A stretch of 64,000 nucleotides of DNA from Bordetella genomosp. 1 (GTDB lineage Bacteria; Pseudomonadota; Gammaproteobacteria; Burkholderiales; Burkholderiaceae_B). The notes beneath the pieces are model-generated. The model saw nothing but the letters and a program-made list of their open reading frames with translations. It made no database searches and was not told the DNA's origin. The stretch is taken from positions 310,001 through 374,000 of the forward strand of contig NZ_NEVL01000002.1 in NCBI RefSeq assembly GCF_002261335.1, given 5' to 3'. Made by a program: the position numbers and the translations under genes. Below, one piece after another: positions 39,022 to 46,943 of the stretch; position 1 is the stretch's first letter; every line of letters starts with the position of its first letter.

Positions 39022-39094
39022 GGACTGGGTCTCCGTAATTGATGTTTTTGGCCGCAAAGGCGCTTGCGTCGCCTCTCGGTGAGCGCATCATATG

Positions 39095-39108
39095 TCTGTG
39101 ATCACAGA
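39095..39108. promoter_or_regulatory. Candidate GntR operator (14-bp palindrome)
   Basis: Perfect palindrome TCTGTGATCACAGA in the 193-base gap between the binding-protein gene and gntR. It lies just upstream of a possible -10 (TATGAT, minus strand at 39087-39092), where a bound repressor could block transcription of the transporter. Confidence 0.5.
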
Positions 39109-39171
39109 TTAAATATACGTATAAACCTGAGTGCGGATTCCGACAGAGTGCCGGCACGGAGCGCCGTCAAA

Positions 39172-39186
39172 GTGATTTAAGATCAC
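39172..39186. promoter_or_regulatory. Second inverted repeat near gntR
   Basis: GTGAT-TTAAG-ATCAC, 29 bases before the gntR start. It shares the GTGAT/ATCAC half-sites of the palindrome at 39095-39108, so the same regulator may bind both. Confidence 0.4.
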
Positions 39187-39214
39187 ACATACGACCGATA
39201 GTCATAGTCTGCTG

Positions 39215-39949
39215 ATGCCTCTTAACCCTACGCTCGACGGTCTCGTCACGCCGTTGACCCGCCAGACCTTGAGCGCGGACGTCTACCGACAGCTGCGCGA
39301 CCTGCTGATGAGTGGCCGTGTCGTGCCAGGTGAACAGTTCTCCTTGCGCGGCATCGCCGAGGCGCTCGGTGTCAGCGTGATGCCGGTGCGTGAAGCGGTG
39401 AACCGGTTGGTGGCCGAGCAGGCGCTCGAGGTCACCAGCAACCGGTCGCTGCGCGTGCCGATAATGTCGGCCGGGCAGTTCCGCGAGATCACCTGTATCC
39501 GGACCGAGCTGGAGGGCCTGGCCACCGCGCGTGCCGCGACGGCCCGCAGCGAAGCAGCGCTGAAGGAGATCGTGCGCAGCCACGAGCGCTTCGCCAAGGA
39601 GATCACGCTGCCAAAGCCCGATCCCTCCCGGCTGATCGAGACGAACAAGGACTTCCACTTCGCCGTCTACCGCCAGGCCGGCATGCCGATGCTGCTGCAG
39701 ATGATCGAGTCGCTGTGGCTGCGCATCGGGCCGATCCTGAACTACGATCTGCGCACCGAGTCGTCACGGGTGATCAAGGGCGTCCCGGCAGACCACCATG
39801 CGCGCATCGTGGCCGCGCTGCGGGACGGCGACGCCGCTGGCGCCGAGCGCGCGCTGCGTGGCGACATCGAAAGTGCCGCCGAACACATCATCGCGACCGG
39901 CGCGTTAGCCACTGCCTCGAGCAAGCCGACCCCGATCAGCAGGCGGTGA
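39215..39949 (+). CDS. GntR-family (FadR/FCD) transcriptional regulator
   Basis: 244-residue repressor. The winged helix-turn-helix is at about residues 25-85 (FSLRGIAEALGVSVMPVREA). The C-terminal FCD ligand domain shows metal-binding positions in NKDFHFAVYRQAG and ADHHARIVAAL. It is divergent from the sugar transporter and almost certainly regulates it, probably by releasing DNA upon binding a sugar acid. The effector is unknown. Confidence 0.9.
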   Translation: MPLNPTLDGLVTPLTRQTLSADVYRQLRDLLMSGRVVPGEQFSLRGIAEALGVSVMPVREAVNRLVAEQALEVTSNRSLRVPIMSAGQFREITCIRTELEGLATARAATARSEAALKEIVRSHERFAKEITLPKPDPSRLIETNKDFHFAVYRQAGMPMLLQMIESLWLRIGPILNYDLRTESSRVIKGVPADHHARIVAALRDGDAAGAERALRGDIESAAEHIIATGALATASSKPTPISRR

Positions 39950-39960
39950 TGAGCGCCGCC

Positions 39961-40057
39961 AAAACAAAGGTGTCAGACTGCATTTTTGCCGCTTGGCGCC
40001 GGTCGAAAAATGCAGTCTGACACCTTTGTTTGAAATTGCAGTCTGACACCTTTGTTT
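39961..40057. repeat. Palindromic repeat element, copy 2, with an extra half-arm
   Basis: 39961-40031 matches copy 1 except for one loop base (GGC for GGT) and the last base of the right arm. After six bases (GAAATT) a third arm, GCAGTCTGACACCTTTGTTT, follows at 40038-40057. The extra arm suggests partial duplication or deletion of a tandem element. It lies between convergent gntR and the transporter gene. Confidence 0.85.
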
Positions 40058-40109
40058 GGTGTGGCTGGCCGCGCAGGGGCGCCGCGTTGCCTTGGCGCGG
40101 CGGGCGCGC

Positions 40110-40141
40110 AAAAAAAACAGCCATCCCTCGGGATGGCTGTT
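40110..40141 (-). terminator. Terminator for the MHS transporter gene
   Basis: Stem AACAGCCATCCC/GGGATGGCTGTT followed, on the minus strand, by eight or more Ts. It begins 20 bases past the stop. Confidence 0.8.
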
Positions 40142-40161
40142 GTGCTTCTTGCGGGTCGTGC

Positions 40162-41451
40162 TCAGTGCGCTTTCTTGTCGTCGATGAAGAACGACGCGAT
40201 CAGGCCGAGGGCGACGCCGAACATCACGTAGTAGGCCGGCGCCATGGGTGACTCGGTCACCTTGATGAGCCAGGTCACGATGAACTGGGCGAAGCCGCCG
40301 AAGATCATCACGGCCACGTTGTAGGCCAGCGACAGGCCGACCGAACGCACGCGCGGCGGGAACAGTTCGGCCATCACCGTGCTGAACACGCCGAAGAAGG
40401 CCGACACGAACAGGCACACCACCAGCTGCACCACGAGCAGGCGCTCGATCGACGGCGCGGCGGTGAGCCAGGAGTACAGCGGGTAGAGCACGACCAGGTA
40501 ACCGATCAGCGACGCGATCACCAGCGGACGGCGGCCGATGCGATCCGACCAGGCGCCCATGAACGGCGTCAGCAGCACCATCAGCGCCGCGCCCGCCATC
40601 TGCACCATGAAGGTCTGCGTCATCGGCAGCATCAGGATCTTGGTCGAGTAGGTGACCAGATACGTGAAGGTGATGTAGATCGACACCGTGGCGGTCACGA
40701 CCAGGCCCACGCCGATCAGCGTTTCGCGGGTGTGCTGGGCGATCATCTGGCCCAGGCTCAGGCGCTCGACCTTGCCGGTGGCCTGTTCCTGCTTCATTTC
40801 CTTGAAGGCATCGGTCTCGTCGACGTTGCGGCGGATGTAGATGGCCAGCGGCACGATCATCAGGCCGAAGGCGAACGGCAGGCGCCAGGCCCAGGCTTCG
40901 ATCTCGGCGGTGGTGAAGACTTCGGTGATCAGCGTGCCGAAGGCCGCGCCGATCAGCAGGGCCAGCATCTGGCCGGCCATCTGCCACGAGCCGTAGAAGC
41001 CGCGGCGGTCCTTCGGCGCCATCTCGATCAGCAGCGCGGTGGAGGTGCCGAACTCGCCGCCGGCCGAGAAACCCTGCAGCAGGCGAGCGATCAGGATGAA
41101 GATGGGGGCGAGAATGCCGGCGGCGTGGTACGTGGGGGCCACCGTGATGAGCGCGATCGACACGGCCATCAGCGAGGTGACCAGCACCATCGCGGCCTTG
41201 CGGCCCTTGCGGTCGCCGTACAGGCCGAGCAGGATGCCGCCGACCGGACGCATGAAGAAGCCCACGCCGAAGATGGCGGTGGTCATCAGGATCGAATTCA
41301 GTTCGCTGCCCGGGACGTTCGGGTCCACGGGGAAAAACAGCTTCGCGATGATGGGCGTCATGAACGCGAAGACGAGAAAGTCATACCATTCCAGCGCGTT
41401 GCCAATGACGGCAGCCACGATGTTGCGGGTGGGTACGGCGCGGTGCTGCAC
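40162..41451 (-). CDS. MFS transporter, metabolite:H+ symporter (ProP/KgtP-like) family
   Basis: Secondary transporter with 12 predicted helices, 429 residues. Family motifs are ALEWYDFLVFAFMTPI (helix 1), GDRKGRKAAM between helices 2 and 3 and RLLQGFSAGGEFG in helix 4. A second GAWSDRIGRRP follows helix 8. Substrates in this family include betaine/proline, citrate, alpha-ketoglutarate and shikimate; the sequence does not decide between them. It is a single gene, convergent with the cassette regulator and divergent from argE. Confidence 0.88.
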   Translation of the reverse strand: MQHRAVPTRNIVAAVIGNALEWYDFLVFAFMTPIIAKLFFPVDPNVPGSELNSILMTTAIFGVGFFMRPVGGILLGLYGDRKGRKAAMVLVTSLMAVSIALITVAPTYHAAGILAPIFILIARLLQGFSAGGEFGTSTALLIEMAPKDRRGFYGSWQMAGQMLALLIGAAFGTLITEVFTTAEIEAWAWRLPFAFGLMIVPLAIYIRRNVDETDAFKEMKQEQATGKVERLSLGQMIAQHTRETLIGVGLVVTATVSIYITFTYLVTYSTKILMLPMTQTFMVQMAGAALMVLLTPFMGAWSDRIGRRPLVIASLIGYLVVLYPLYSWLTAAPSIERLLVVQLVVCLFVSAFFGVFSTVMAELFPPRVRSVGLSLAYNVAVMIFGGFAQFIVTWLIKVTESPMAPAYYVMFGVALGLIASFFIDDKKAH

Positions 41452-41572
41452 GGGATTTCCCCTTTGGGTTGAGTAACGAAAGGGCGGGATTTTAGGCCTT
41501 ATTTCGTTTGCTGCTGGGACGAATTCCTTCTTGTGACCTAAACTTATGCCTTTACCCCAAGGGTTTTACAAA

Positions 41573-42721
41573 ATGAATACGCGTTCCTGGCTAGAGACTC
41601 TGGTCGGCTTCGATACCACCAGCCGCAACTCGAATCTGGCATTGATCGAGACCGCGCGCGACTGGCTGCAGAAGCAGGGCGTACAGGCGTGGCTGATTCA
41701 TAACCCTGAAGGCAACAAGGCCAATCTGTTCGCCACGCTGCCGGGCAGCGAAGGCGAGCAGGGCGGTATCGTCCTGTCCGGCCACACCGACGTGGTGCCG
41801 GTCGACGGCCAGGATTGGCGCACCGACCCCTTCAAGCTCGTCGAGGCTGACGGCAAGCTGTACGGCCGCGGTTCGTGCGACATGAAGGGCTTCATCGCCG
41901 CCTCGCTCGCGCTGGTGCCCGACTTCCTGGCCATGCCGCGCAAGAAGCCGATCCATCTCGCGTTCTCGTACGACGAAGAGGTGGGCTGCGCTGGCGCCCC
42001 GTACATGATCGCCGACCTGCACGACCGGGGCATCCGCCCCGAGGGCTGCGTGGTGGGCGAGCCCACCGGCATGCAGGTGGTGGTGGCGCACAAGGGCATC
42101 AATCTGTTCCGTTGCCGCGTGCACGGCAAGGCGGCGCACTCGTCGCTCACGCCGCGCGGCTGCAACGCCATCGAATACGCCGCCCGCCTGATCTGCCACA
42201 TCCGCGACGTGGCCGATTCGTTCAAGGCGCAGGGCCCCTACGACCAGCACTACGACGTGCCGTTCTCCACGATGACGACCAACCAGATCAAGGGCGGCAT
42301 CGCGGTCAACACCATCCCCGAGCTGTGCGAGTTCTCCTACGAATTCCGCAACCTGCCGGGCATGCCGGCCGACGAGATCCAGGCGCGCGTGCAGCGCTAC
42401 GTCGACGAAACCCTGCTGCCGCGCATGCAGGCCGAGTTCGAGGGCGCCCGCATCGACATCGAGACCGGCGCCGCGGCGCCCGGCCTGGACGCGTCGGAAG
42501 AAGCGGCCATCACGCAGCTCGTGCGTGCGCTCACCGAAGACCGGGTCACCCGCAAGGTGGCCTACGGCACCGAGGCCGGCCTGTTCCAGGGCATCGGCAT
42601 CCCGACCGTGGTCTGCGGCCCCGGCCACATCGAGCAGGCGCACAAGCCGGACGAATTCGTGGCCGTGGATCAGCTGGCCGACTGCGAACGCTTCCTGCGC
42701 CGCCTGGGCCAGTCGCTCTGA
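41573..42721 (+). CDS. argE: Acetylornithine deacetylase
   Basis: Di-zinc M20 peptidase family enzyme of arginine synthesis. 382 residues, matching ArgE of Escherichia coli (383). Metal ligands or catalytic positions are H71/D73 (SGHTDVVPV), D103 (GRGSCDMKG) and E135-E136 (DEEVGCAG). The start at 41573 has an AAGGG site nine bases upstream. An earlier in-frame ATG at 41546 does not. A related succinyl-diaminopimelate enzyme is less likely because the segments fit ArgE. Confidence 0.92.
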   Translation: MNTRSWLETLVGFDTTSRNSNLALIETARDWLQKQGVQAWLIHNPEGNKANLFATLPGSEGEQGGIVLSGHTDVVPVDGQDWRTDPFKLVEADGKLYGRGSCDMKGFIAASLALVPDFLAMPRKKPIHLAFSYDEEVGCAGAPYMIADLHDRGIRPEGCVVGEPTGMQVVVAHKGINLFRCRVHGKAAHSSLTPRGCNAIEYAARLICHIRDVADSFKAQGPYDQHYDVPFSTMTTNQIKGGIAVNTIPELCEFSYEFRNLPGMPADEIQARVQRYVDETLLPRMQAEFEGARIDIETGAAAPGLDASEEAAITQLVRALTEDRVTRKVAYGTEAGLFQGIGIPTVVCGPGHIEQAHKPDEFVAVDQLADCERFLRRLGQSL

Positions 42722-43028
42722 GGCCGGCGGCCGGGGTGGGGCAGGAATGCCCGGCCTCGGGTAAAATGACCGGTTGCTGATGGGCCAACTGCCCGATCGG
42801 CGACAACCATGGGGTGCCGCGCCTGAGGTGCAAGCGCCCCATGTCGTTTGAAAGCATTGCTTGATGGTGGTGGGCCGGGATGGCCGCGTCCGGAGTCGAT
42901 TCAACCCGATGCCGGGCTGACGTCCAGGAGCCTGTGCCGGCATGCGCGCCCGCGCGCGTGGCCGGCTGGCCGGTTCCACCGGGCGATTTGACGATGTGTG
43001 CGGGCTCCCGCCGCGTCGCGACAGCGAG
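42722..43028 (+). other. Long structured leader of trpB
   Basis: 307 bases with no gene. A plausible -10 (TAAAAT, 42762-42767) would give a leader of about 255 bases. A large hairpin lies at 42801-42846: CGAC and ATGGGG pair with CCCCAT and GTCG with a four-base bulge. An inner GCGCC/GGTGC hairpin lies within it. A seven-codon reading frame (42841) ends in TGA directly before TGG TGG TGG. Those Trp codons are outside the frame's stop, so it is not a classical leader peptide. Confidence 0.5.
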
Positions 43029-44234
43029 ATGTTTGTGAAACCTTACGACCTTCCAGATCCCAAAGGCCATTTCGGTCCCTACGGCGGCGTGTTCGTGGCG
43101 GAAACGCTGGTGCATGCCCTGGACGAGCTGCGCACGGCCTACGATGCCTGCCGCCAGGATGCGGCCTTCCGCGAAGAATTCGAGTACGAACTCAAGCACT
43201 TCGTCGGCCGTCCGAGCCCGGTGTACTACGCAGAACGATGGTCCAAGCGCCTGGGCGGCGCGCAGATCTGGTTCAAGCGCGAGGACCTGAATCACACCGG
43301 CGCGCACAAGGTCAACAACTGCATCGGCCAGGCGCTGCTCGCCCGCCGCATGGGCAAGCCGCGCGTGATCGCCGAAACCGGCGCCGGCCAGCACGGCGTG
43401 GCCACCGCCACCGTCGCGGCTCGCTACGGCATGGAGTGCGTGGTCTACATGGGCAGCGAAGACGTGCGCCGCCAGGCCTCGAACGTCTATCGCATGAAGC
43501 TGCTGGGCGCCAAGGTGGTGCCGGTCGATTCCGGCTCGCGCACCCTCAAGGACGCGCTCAACGAAGCGATGCGCGACTGGGTCACCAACATCGAAAACAC
43601 GTTCTACATCATCGGCACCGTCGCCGGCCCGGATCCGTATCCACGCATGGTGCGCGACTTCCAGACCGTGATCGGCAACGAGTGCATCGTGCAGATGCCC
43701 GAGGCCGTCGGCCGCCAGCCCGACTTCGTCGTGGCGGCGGTGGGCGGTGGCTCCAATGCCATGGGCATCTTCCACCCCTACATTCCCTATCCCGACGTGA
43801 CGCTCATCGGCGTCGAAGCCGCCGGCGAAGGCATGGACAGCGGCCGTCACGCCGCCTCGCTGGCCGCGGGCCAGGTGGGCGTGCTGCACGGCAACCGCAC
43901 CTACGTCATGCAGAACGCCGACGGCCAGGTCCAGGAAACCCACTCGGTGTCCGCCGGCCTCGACTACCCGGGCGTGGGCCCGGAGCACGCGTGGCTCAAG
44001 GACAGTGGCCGGGCGCAGTACGTCGGCGTCACCGACGACGAGGCGCTGGCCGCCTTCCACGACTGCTGCCGCATCGAGGGCATCATGCCCGCGCTGGAGT
44101 CGTCGCACGCGATCGCACAGGCCGTGAAGATGGCGCCCACGCTGTCTTCCGACAAGGTCATCCTGGTCAATCTGTCGGGCCGGGGCGACAAAGACATGCA
44201 TACCGTCGCCGAGCGCGCCGGCATCGAGCTGTGA
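43029..44234 (+). CDS. trpB: Tryptophan synthase beta chain
   Basis: PLP enzyme that joins indole and serine. 401 residues from [20 protein letters not shown]. The PLP lysine is K94 ([10 protein letters not shown]). The phosphate-binding loop [10 protein letters not shown] and the indole-side Glu region ([13 protein letters not shown]) are intact. An in-frame ATG 87 bases upstream adds a GC-rich unrelated leader. trpF, usually upstream in relatives, is absent here; argE precedes instead. Confidence 0.97.
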   Translation: MFVKPYDLPDPKGHFGPYGGVFVAETLVHALDELRTAYDACRQDAAFREEFEYELKHFVGRPSPVYYAERWSKRLGGAQIWFKREDLNHTGAHKVNNCIGQALLARRMGKPRVIAETGAGQHGVATATVAARYGMECVVYMGSEDVRRQASNVYRMKLLGAKVVPVDSGSRTLKDALNEAMRDWVTNIENTFYIIGTVAGPDPYPRMVRDFQTVIGNECIVQMPEAVGRQPDFVVAAVGGGSNAMGIFHPYIPYPDVTLIGVEAAGEGMDSGRHAASLAAGQVGVLHGNRTYVMQNADGQVQETHSVSAGLDYPGVGPEHAWLKDSGRAQYVGVTDDEALAAFHDCCRIEGIMPALESSHAIAQAVKMAPTLSSDKVILVNLSGRGDKDMHTVAERAGIEL

Positions 44235-44244
44235 ACCTCCGTCC

Positions 44245-45105
44245 ATGACTAGCGCCAACCAACGCATTGCCGCGGCCTTCGCCCGCGTCTCCGACGCCGG
44301 ACGCGCCGCCGCGCTGATCCCCTACATCGCCGCCGGCGATCCCGCGCCCGTCGCCACGGTCCCGCTGATGCACGCGCTGGTGCGTGCCGGCGCCGACGTG
44401 ATCGAGCTGGGCGTGCCGTTCTCCGACCCGATGGCCGACGGCCCCGTGATCCAGCGCGCCGCCGAGCGCGCGATCGCGCAGGGCGTGGGCCTGGCTCGCG
44501 TGCTCGAGCTGGTGGCCGAGTTCCGCCGCACCGACGCCGACACGCCGGTCGTGCTGATGGGGTACGCCAACCCGATCGAAGCCATGGGCCAGGCGGCCTT
44601 CGCCGAGCGCGCCAGCGCCGCCGGCGTGGATGGCGTGCTGGTGGTGGATTACCCGCCGGAAGAGGTCGAAGCGTTCGCCGCGCTGCTCGACCGCGCCGGC
44701 ATCGCGCCGATCTTCCTGCTGGCCCCCACCTCCACCGACGACCGCATCGAGAAAGTGGCGCGCGTCGCGCGCGGCTACGTCTACTACGTGTCGCTCAAGG
44801 GCGTCACGGGCGCCGGCAGCCTCAACACCGACGACGTGGCAGAGCGCCTGGCGCGCATCCGCCGTCACGTGACCATTCCGGTCGGCGTGGGTTTCGGCAT
44901 CCGCGATGCCGAGAGCGCCCGCCGCATCGCCGAGCACGCCGATGCCGTCGTGATCGGCAGCAAGCTGATCGAAACCATCGAGCAGGCCGTCGCCAAGGCG
45001 CCGGCCGCACAACAGACCGAGGCCGCCGTGCTGGCGGCCGGCGAATGGCTTGCCACCATCCGCCAGGCGCTGGATCAAGTCAAACGAATCAACGCGCCGG
45101 CCTGA
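44245..45105 (+). CDS. trpA: Tryptophan synthase alpha chain
   Basis: Cleaves indole-3-glycerol phosphate and channels indole to TrpB. 286 residues. Catalytic E54 ([12 protein letters not shown]) and D65 are present, as are the [12 protein letters not shown] loop and the phosphate site [10 protein letters not shown]. It starts 10 bases after trpB, consistent with cotranscription. Confidence 0.97.
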   Translation: MTSANQRIAAAFARVSDAGRAAALIPYIAAGDPAPVATVPLMHALVRAGADVIELGVPFSDPMADGPVIQRAAERAIAQGVGLARVLELVAEFRRTDADTPVVLMGYANPIEAMGQAAFAERASAAGVDGVLVVDYPPEEVEAFAALLDRAGIAPIFLLAPTSTDDRIEKVARVARGYVYYVSLKGVTGAGSLNTDDVAERLARIRRHVTIPVGVGFGIRDAESARRIAEHADAVVIGSKLIETIEQAVAKAPAAQQTEAAVLAAGEWLATIRQALDQVKRINAPA

Positions 45106-45134
45106 CCGCGCCGCGCCACCCACGGGAACCCATA

Positions 45135-46013
45135 ATGAGCTGGATCGAAAAACTCCTGCCGCCTCGCATCAACAAAACCGCCGACAGCGGCCAGCGCCGC
45201 GTGCCGGAAGGCCTGTGGGTCAAGTGCCCGTCGTGCGAATCGGTGCTCTACAGCGAAGACCTCGCCGCCAATCTGCACGTCTGCCCCAAGTGCGACCATC
45301 ACATGCGCATCGGCTCGCGCGCGCGCATCGATTCGCTGCTCGACGTCGAAGGCCGGGTCGAGATCGGCGAGCACACCCGCTCGGTCGACTCGCTCAAGTT
45401 CAAGGATTCGCGCAAGTATCCCGAGCGCCTGGCCGAAGCCACCAAGCAGACCGGTGAAACCGACGCGCTGGTAGTGGTGAGCGGCGCCATCCGTGGCGTG
45501 CCCACCGTGCTTGCCTGCTTCGAATTCGAATTCATGGGCGGCTCCATGGGCTCGGTGGTGGGCGAGCGTTTCGCGCGTGGCGTGCAGGCCGCGATCGACA
45601 ACAAGACCCCGTTCATCTGCGTGGCTGCCTCGGGCGGCGCGCGCATGCAGGAAAGCCTGCTGTCGCTGATGCAGATGGCCAAGACCAACGCCATGCTGAC
45701 GCGCCTGGCCGCCGAAGGCCTGCCGTTCATCAGCGTCCTGACCGACCCGACGATGGGCGGCGTGTCGGCCAGCTTCGCCTTCATGGGCGACGTGGTGATC
45801 GCGGAGCCGAAGGCGCTGATCGGCTTCGCCGGCCCGCGCGTGATCGAGCAGACCGTGCGCGAGAAGCTGCCGGAAGGCTTCCAGCGTTCGGAGTTCCTGC
45901 TGCAGAAGGGCGCCATCGACATGGTCGTCGACCGCCGTCAGCTGCGCGAAGAAATCGCGCGCCTGCTCGCGCTGCTGGGCAACCAGTCGGCCGACGTGGT
46001 GGCCGTGGCCTGA
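45135..46013 (+). CDS. accD: Acetyl-CoA carboxylase carboxyltransferase beta subunit
   Basis: Zinc-finger subunit of the carboxyltransferase that makes malonyl-CoA. 292 residues from [12 protein letters not shown]. The four-Cys zinc site is C31, C34, C50 and C53 (CPSC and CPKC). The oxyanion-hole glycines are in [11 protein letters not shown] and [12 protein letters not shown]. trpA-accD adjacency is usual in Gram-negatives. folC, often next, is absent; a terminator follows. Confidence 0.97.
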   Translation: MSWIEKLLPPRINKTADSGQRRVPEGLWVKCPSCESVLYSEDLAANLHVCPKCDHHMRIGSRARIDSLLDVEGRVEIGEHTRSVDSLKFKDSRKYPERLAEATKQTGETDALVVVSGAIRGVPTVLACFEFEFMGGSMGSVVGERFARGVQAAIDNKTPFICVAASGGARMQESLLSLMQMAKTNAMLTRLAAEGLPFISVLTDPTMGGVSASFAFMGDVVIAEPKALIGFAGPRVIEQTVREKLPEGFQRSEFLLQKGAIDMVVDRRQLREEIARLLALLGNQSADVVAVA

Positions 46014-46031
46014 GCGTTTCCGCCGTCACGA

Positions 46032-46059
46032 AAAACGGGCCGCGCAAGCGGCCCGTTTT
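46032..46059 (+). terminator. Terminator after accD
   Basis: AAAACGGGCCGC-GCAA-GCGGCCCGTTTT, perfect 12-base arms, 18 bases past the stop. Confidence 0.8.
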
Positions 46060-46227
46060 CGTTGGCGCGGGGATTATTCCATCGTTGAGGATAATCGCTG
46101 GCATTGCACGATCGGGGGTGCGATTTTGTCGGCAGTGTGTTGCGTGCCGCCTACAGTACGCAGCATCTTGTCCCCCCTTTTCTGATAATGTCGAGAGTGT
46201 TTCTTACCGACCGGATTGGAGCTTTCA

Positions 46228-46767
46228 ATGCAAGGCAAATACAAGAAAAACATCCTCGCCGCGGTGGCCGGCGTGCTGTTGGCAACGTGTGGCGTTGCGC
46301 AAGCTGAAGGCACGCAGGGCGGTGTCGGTCTGCACCTGGGCATCGGCGAGCACTACCAGCGCCTGTCCATCAACTACGAAACCCCGTCGGTCTGGTCGTA
46401 TGAATTCGGTGGCAACTGGGGTCGTGTCGACCTGACGCCCGAATTCAGCGCCTCCTACTGGACCGCCAATGGTTCGCGCGATCCCGGCCACGTCTGGCAG
46501 GCCAGTGCCATCCCGATGTTCCGCTGGTGGACCGGCGAACGCTTCTACATCGAAGCCGGTATCGGCGCCACGCTGTTCAGCTCGACCCGCTTCGCGGACA
46601 AGCAGATCAGCACCGCCTTCCAGTTCGGCGACCACATCGGCCTGGGCTTCCTGGCCACCAAGAACAACCGCATCGGCCTGCGCTATTCGCACTTCTCGAA
46701 CGCGAACATCAAGCGCCCGAATCCGGGCCTGGACGTGCTGCAGCTGACCTACACGTATCAGTTCTGA
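46228..46767 (+). CDS. pagL: Lipid A 3-O-deacylase PagL
   Basis: Outer-membrane beta-barrel enzyme that removes the 3-position acyl chain from lipid A and so alters LPS recognition. 179 residues from an ATG six bases after GGAG. The signal peptide ends AQA-EGTQ (residue 26). The catalytic His and Ser are H155 and S157 (RYSHFSNANIK). At the spacing of the Pseudomonas catalytic Glu there is D169. The C-terminal YTYQF ends in Phe, as expected for barrels. It resembles Bordetella PagL in length and wording. Confidence 0.92.
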   Translation: MQGKYKKNILAAVAGVLLATCGVAQAEGTQGGVGLHLGIGEHYQRLSINYETPSVWSYEFGGNWGRVDLTPEFSASYWTANGSRDPGHVWQASAIPMFRWWTGERFYIEAGIGATLFSSTRFADKQISTAFQFGDHIGLGFLATKNNRIGLRYSHFSNANIKRPNPGLDVLQLTYTYQF

Positions 46768-46802
46768 TGCAAGCCGGCCCCGCGCCGGCCTGGATCGAAT
46801 CG

Positions 46803-46828
46803 AACCCGCCTGCCCAGGCGGGTTTTTT
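46803..46828 (+). terminator. Terminator after pagL
   Basis: Stem CCCGCCTG/CAGGCGGG followed by TTTTTT, 36 bases past the stop. Confidence 0.85.
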
Positions 46829-46870
46829 ATTGGCCGCGACGCGCGCAACCGGGCATGCGCCGCCCAAAAC

Positions 46871-46896
46871 AAAACCGCCCTCCGAAGAGGGCGGTT
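46871..46896 (-). terminator. Terminator for rne
   Basis: AACCGCCCTC-TTCG-GAGGGCGGTT read on the minus strand, followed by TTGTTTT. The UUCG-type tetraloop gives a very stable hairpin. Confidence 0.75.
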
Positions 46897-46943
46897 CTGC
46901 ATGACGGGGAGGACGGGGCCGGATGCCGGCCCGCCCGGCCTCA

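Noticed and set aside
39961-40031. Right-hand element as the operator for the MHS transporter
   Set aside because: It lies at the 3' end of that gene, and the same sequence also occurs after relA, so a dispersed repeat explains it better.
42841-42864. Trp leader peptide before trpB
   Set aside because: The short frame stops at TGA before the three TGG codons, so ribosome stalling on Trp codons inside a leader peptide cannot occur in this frame.
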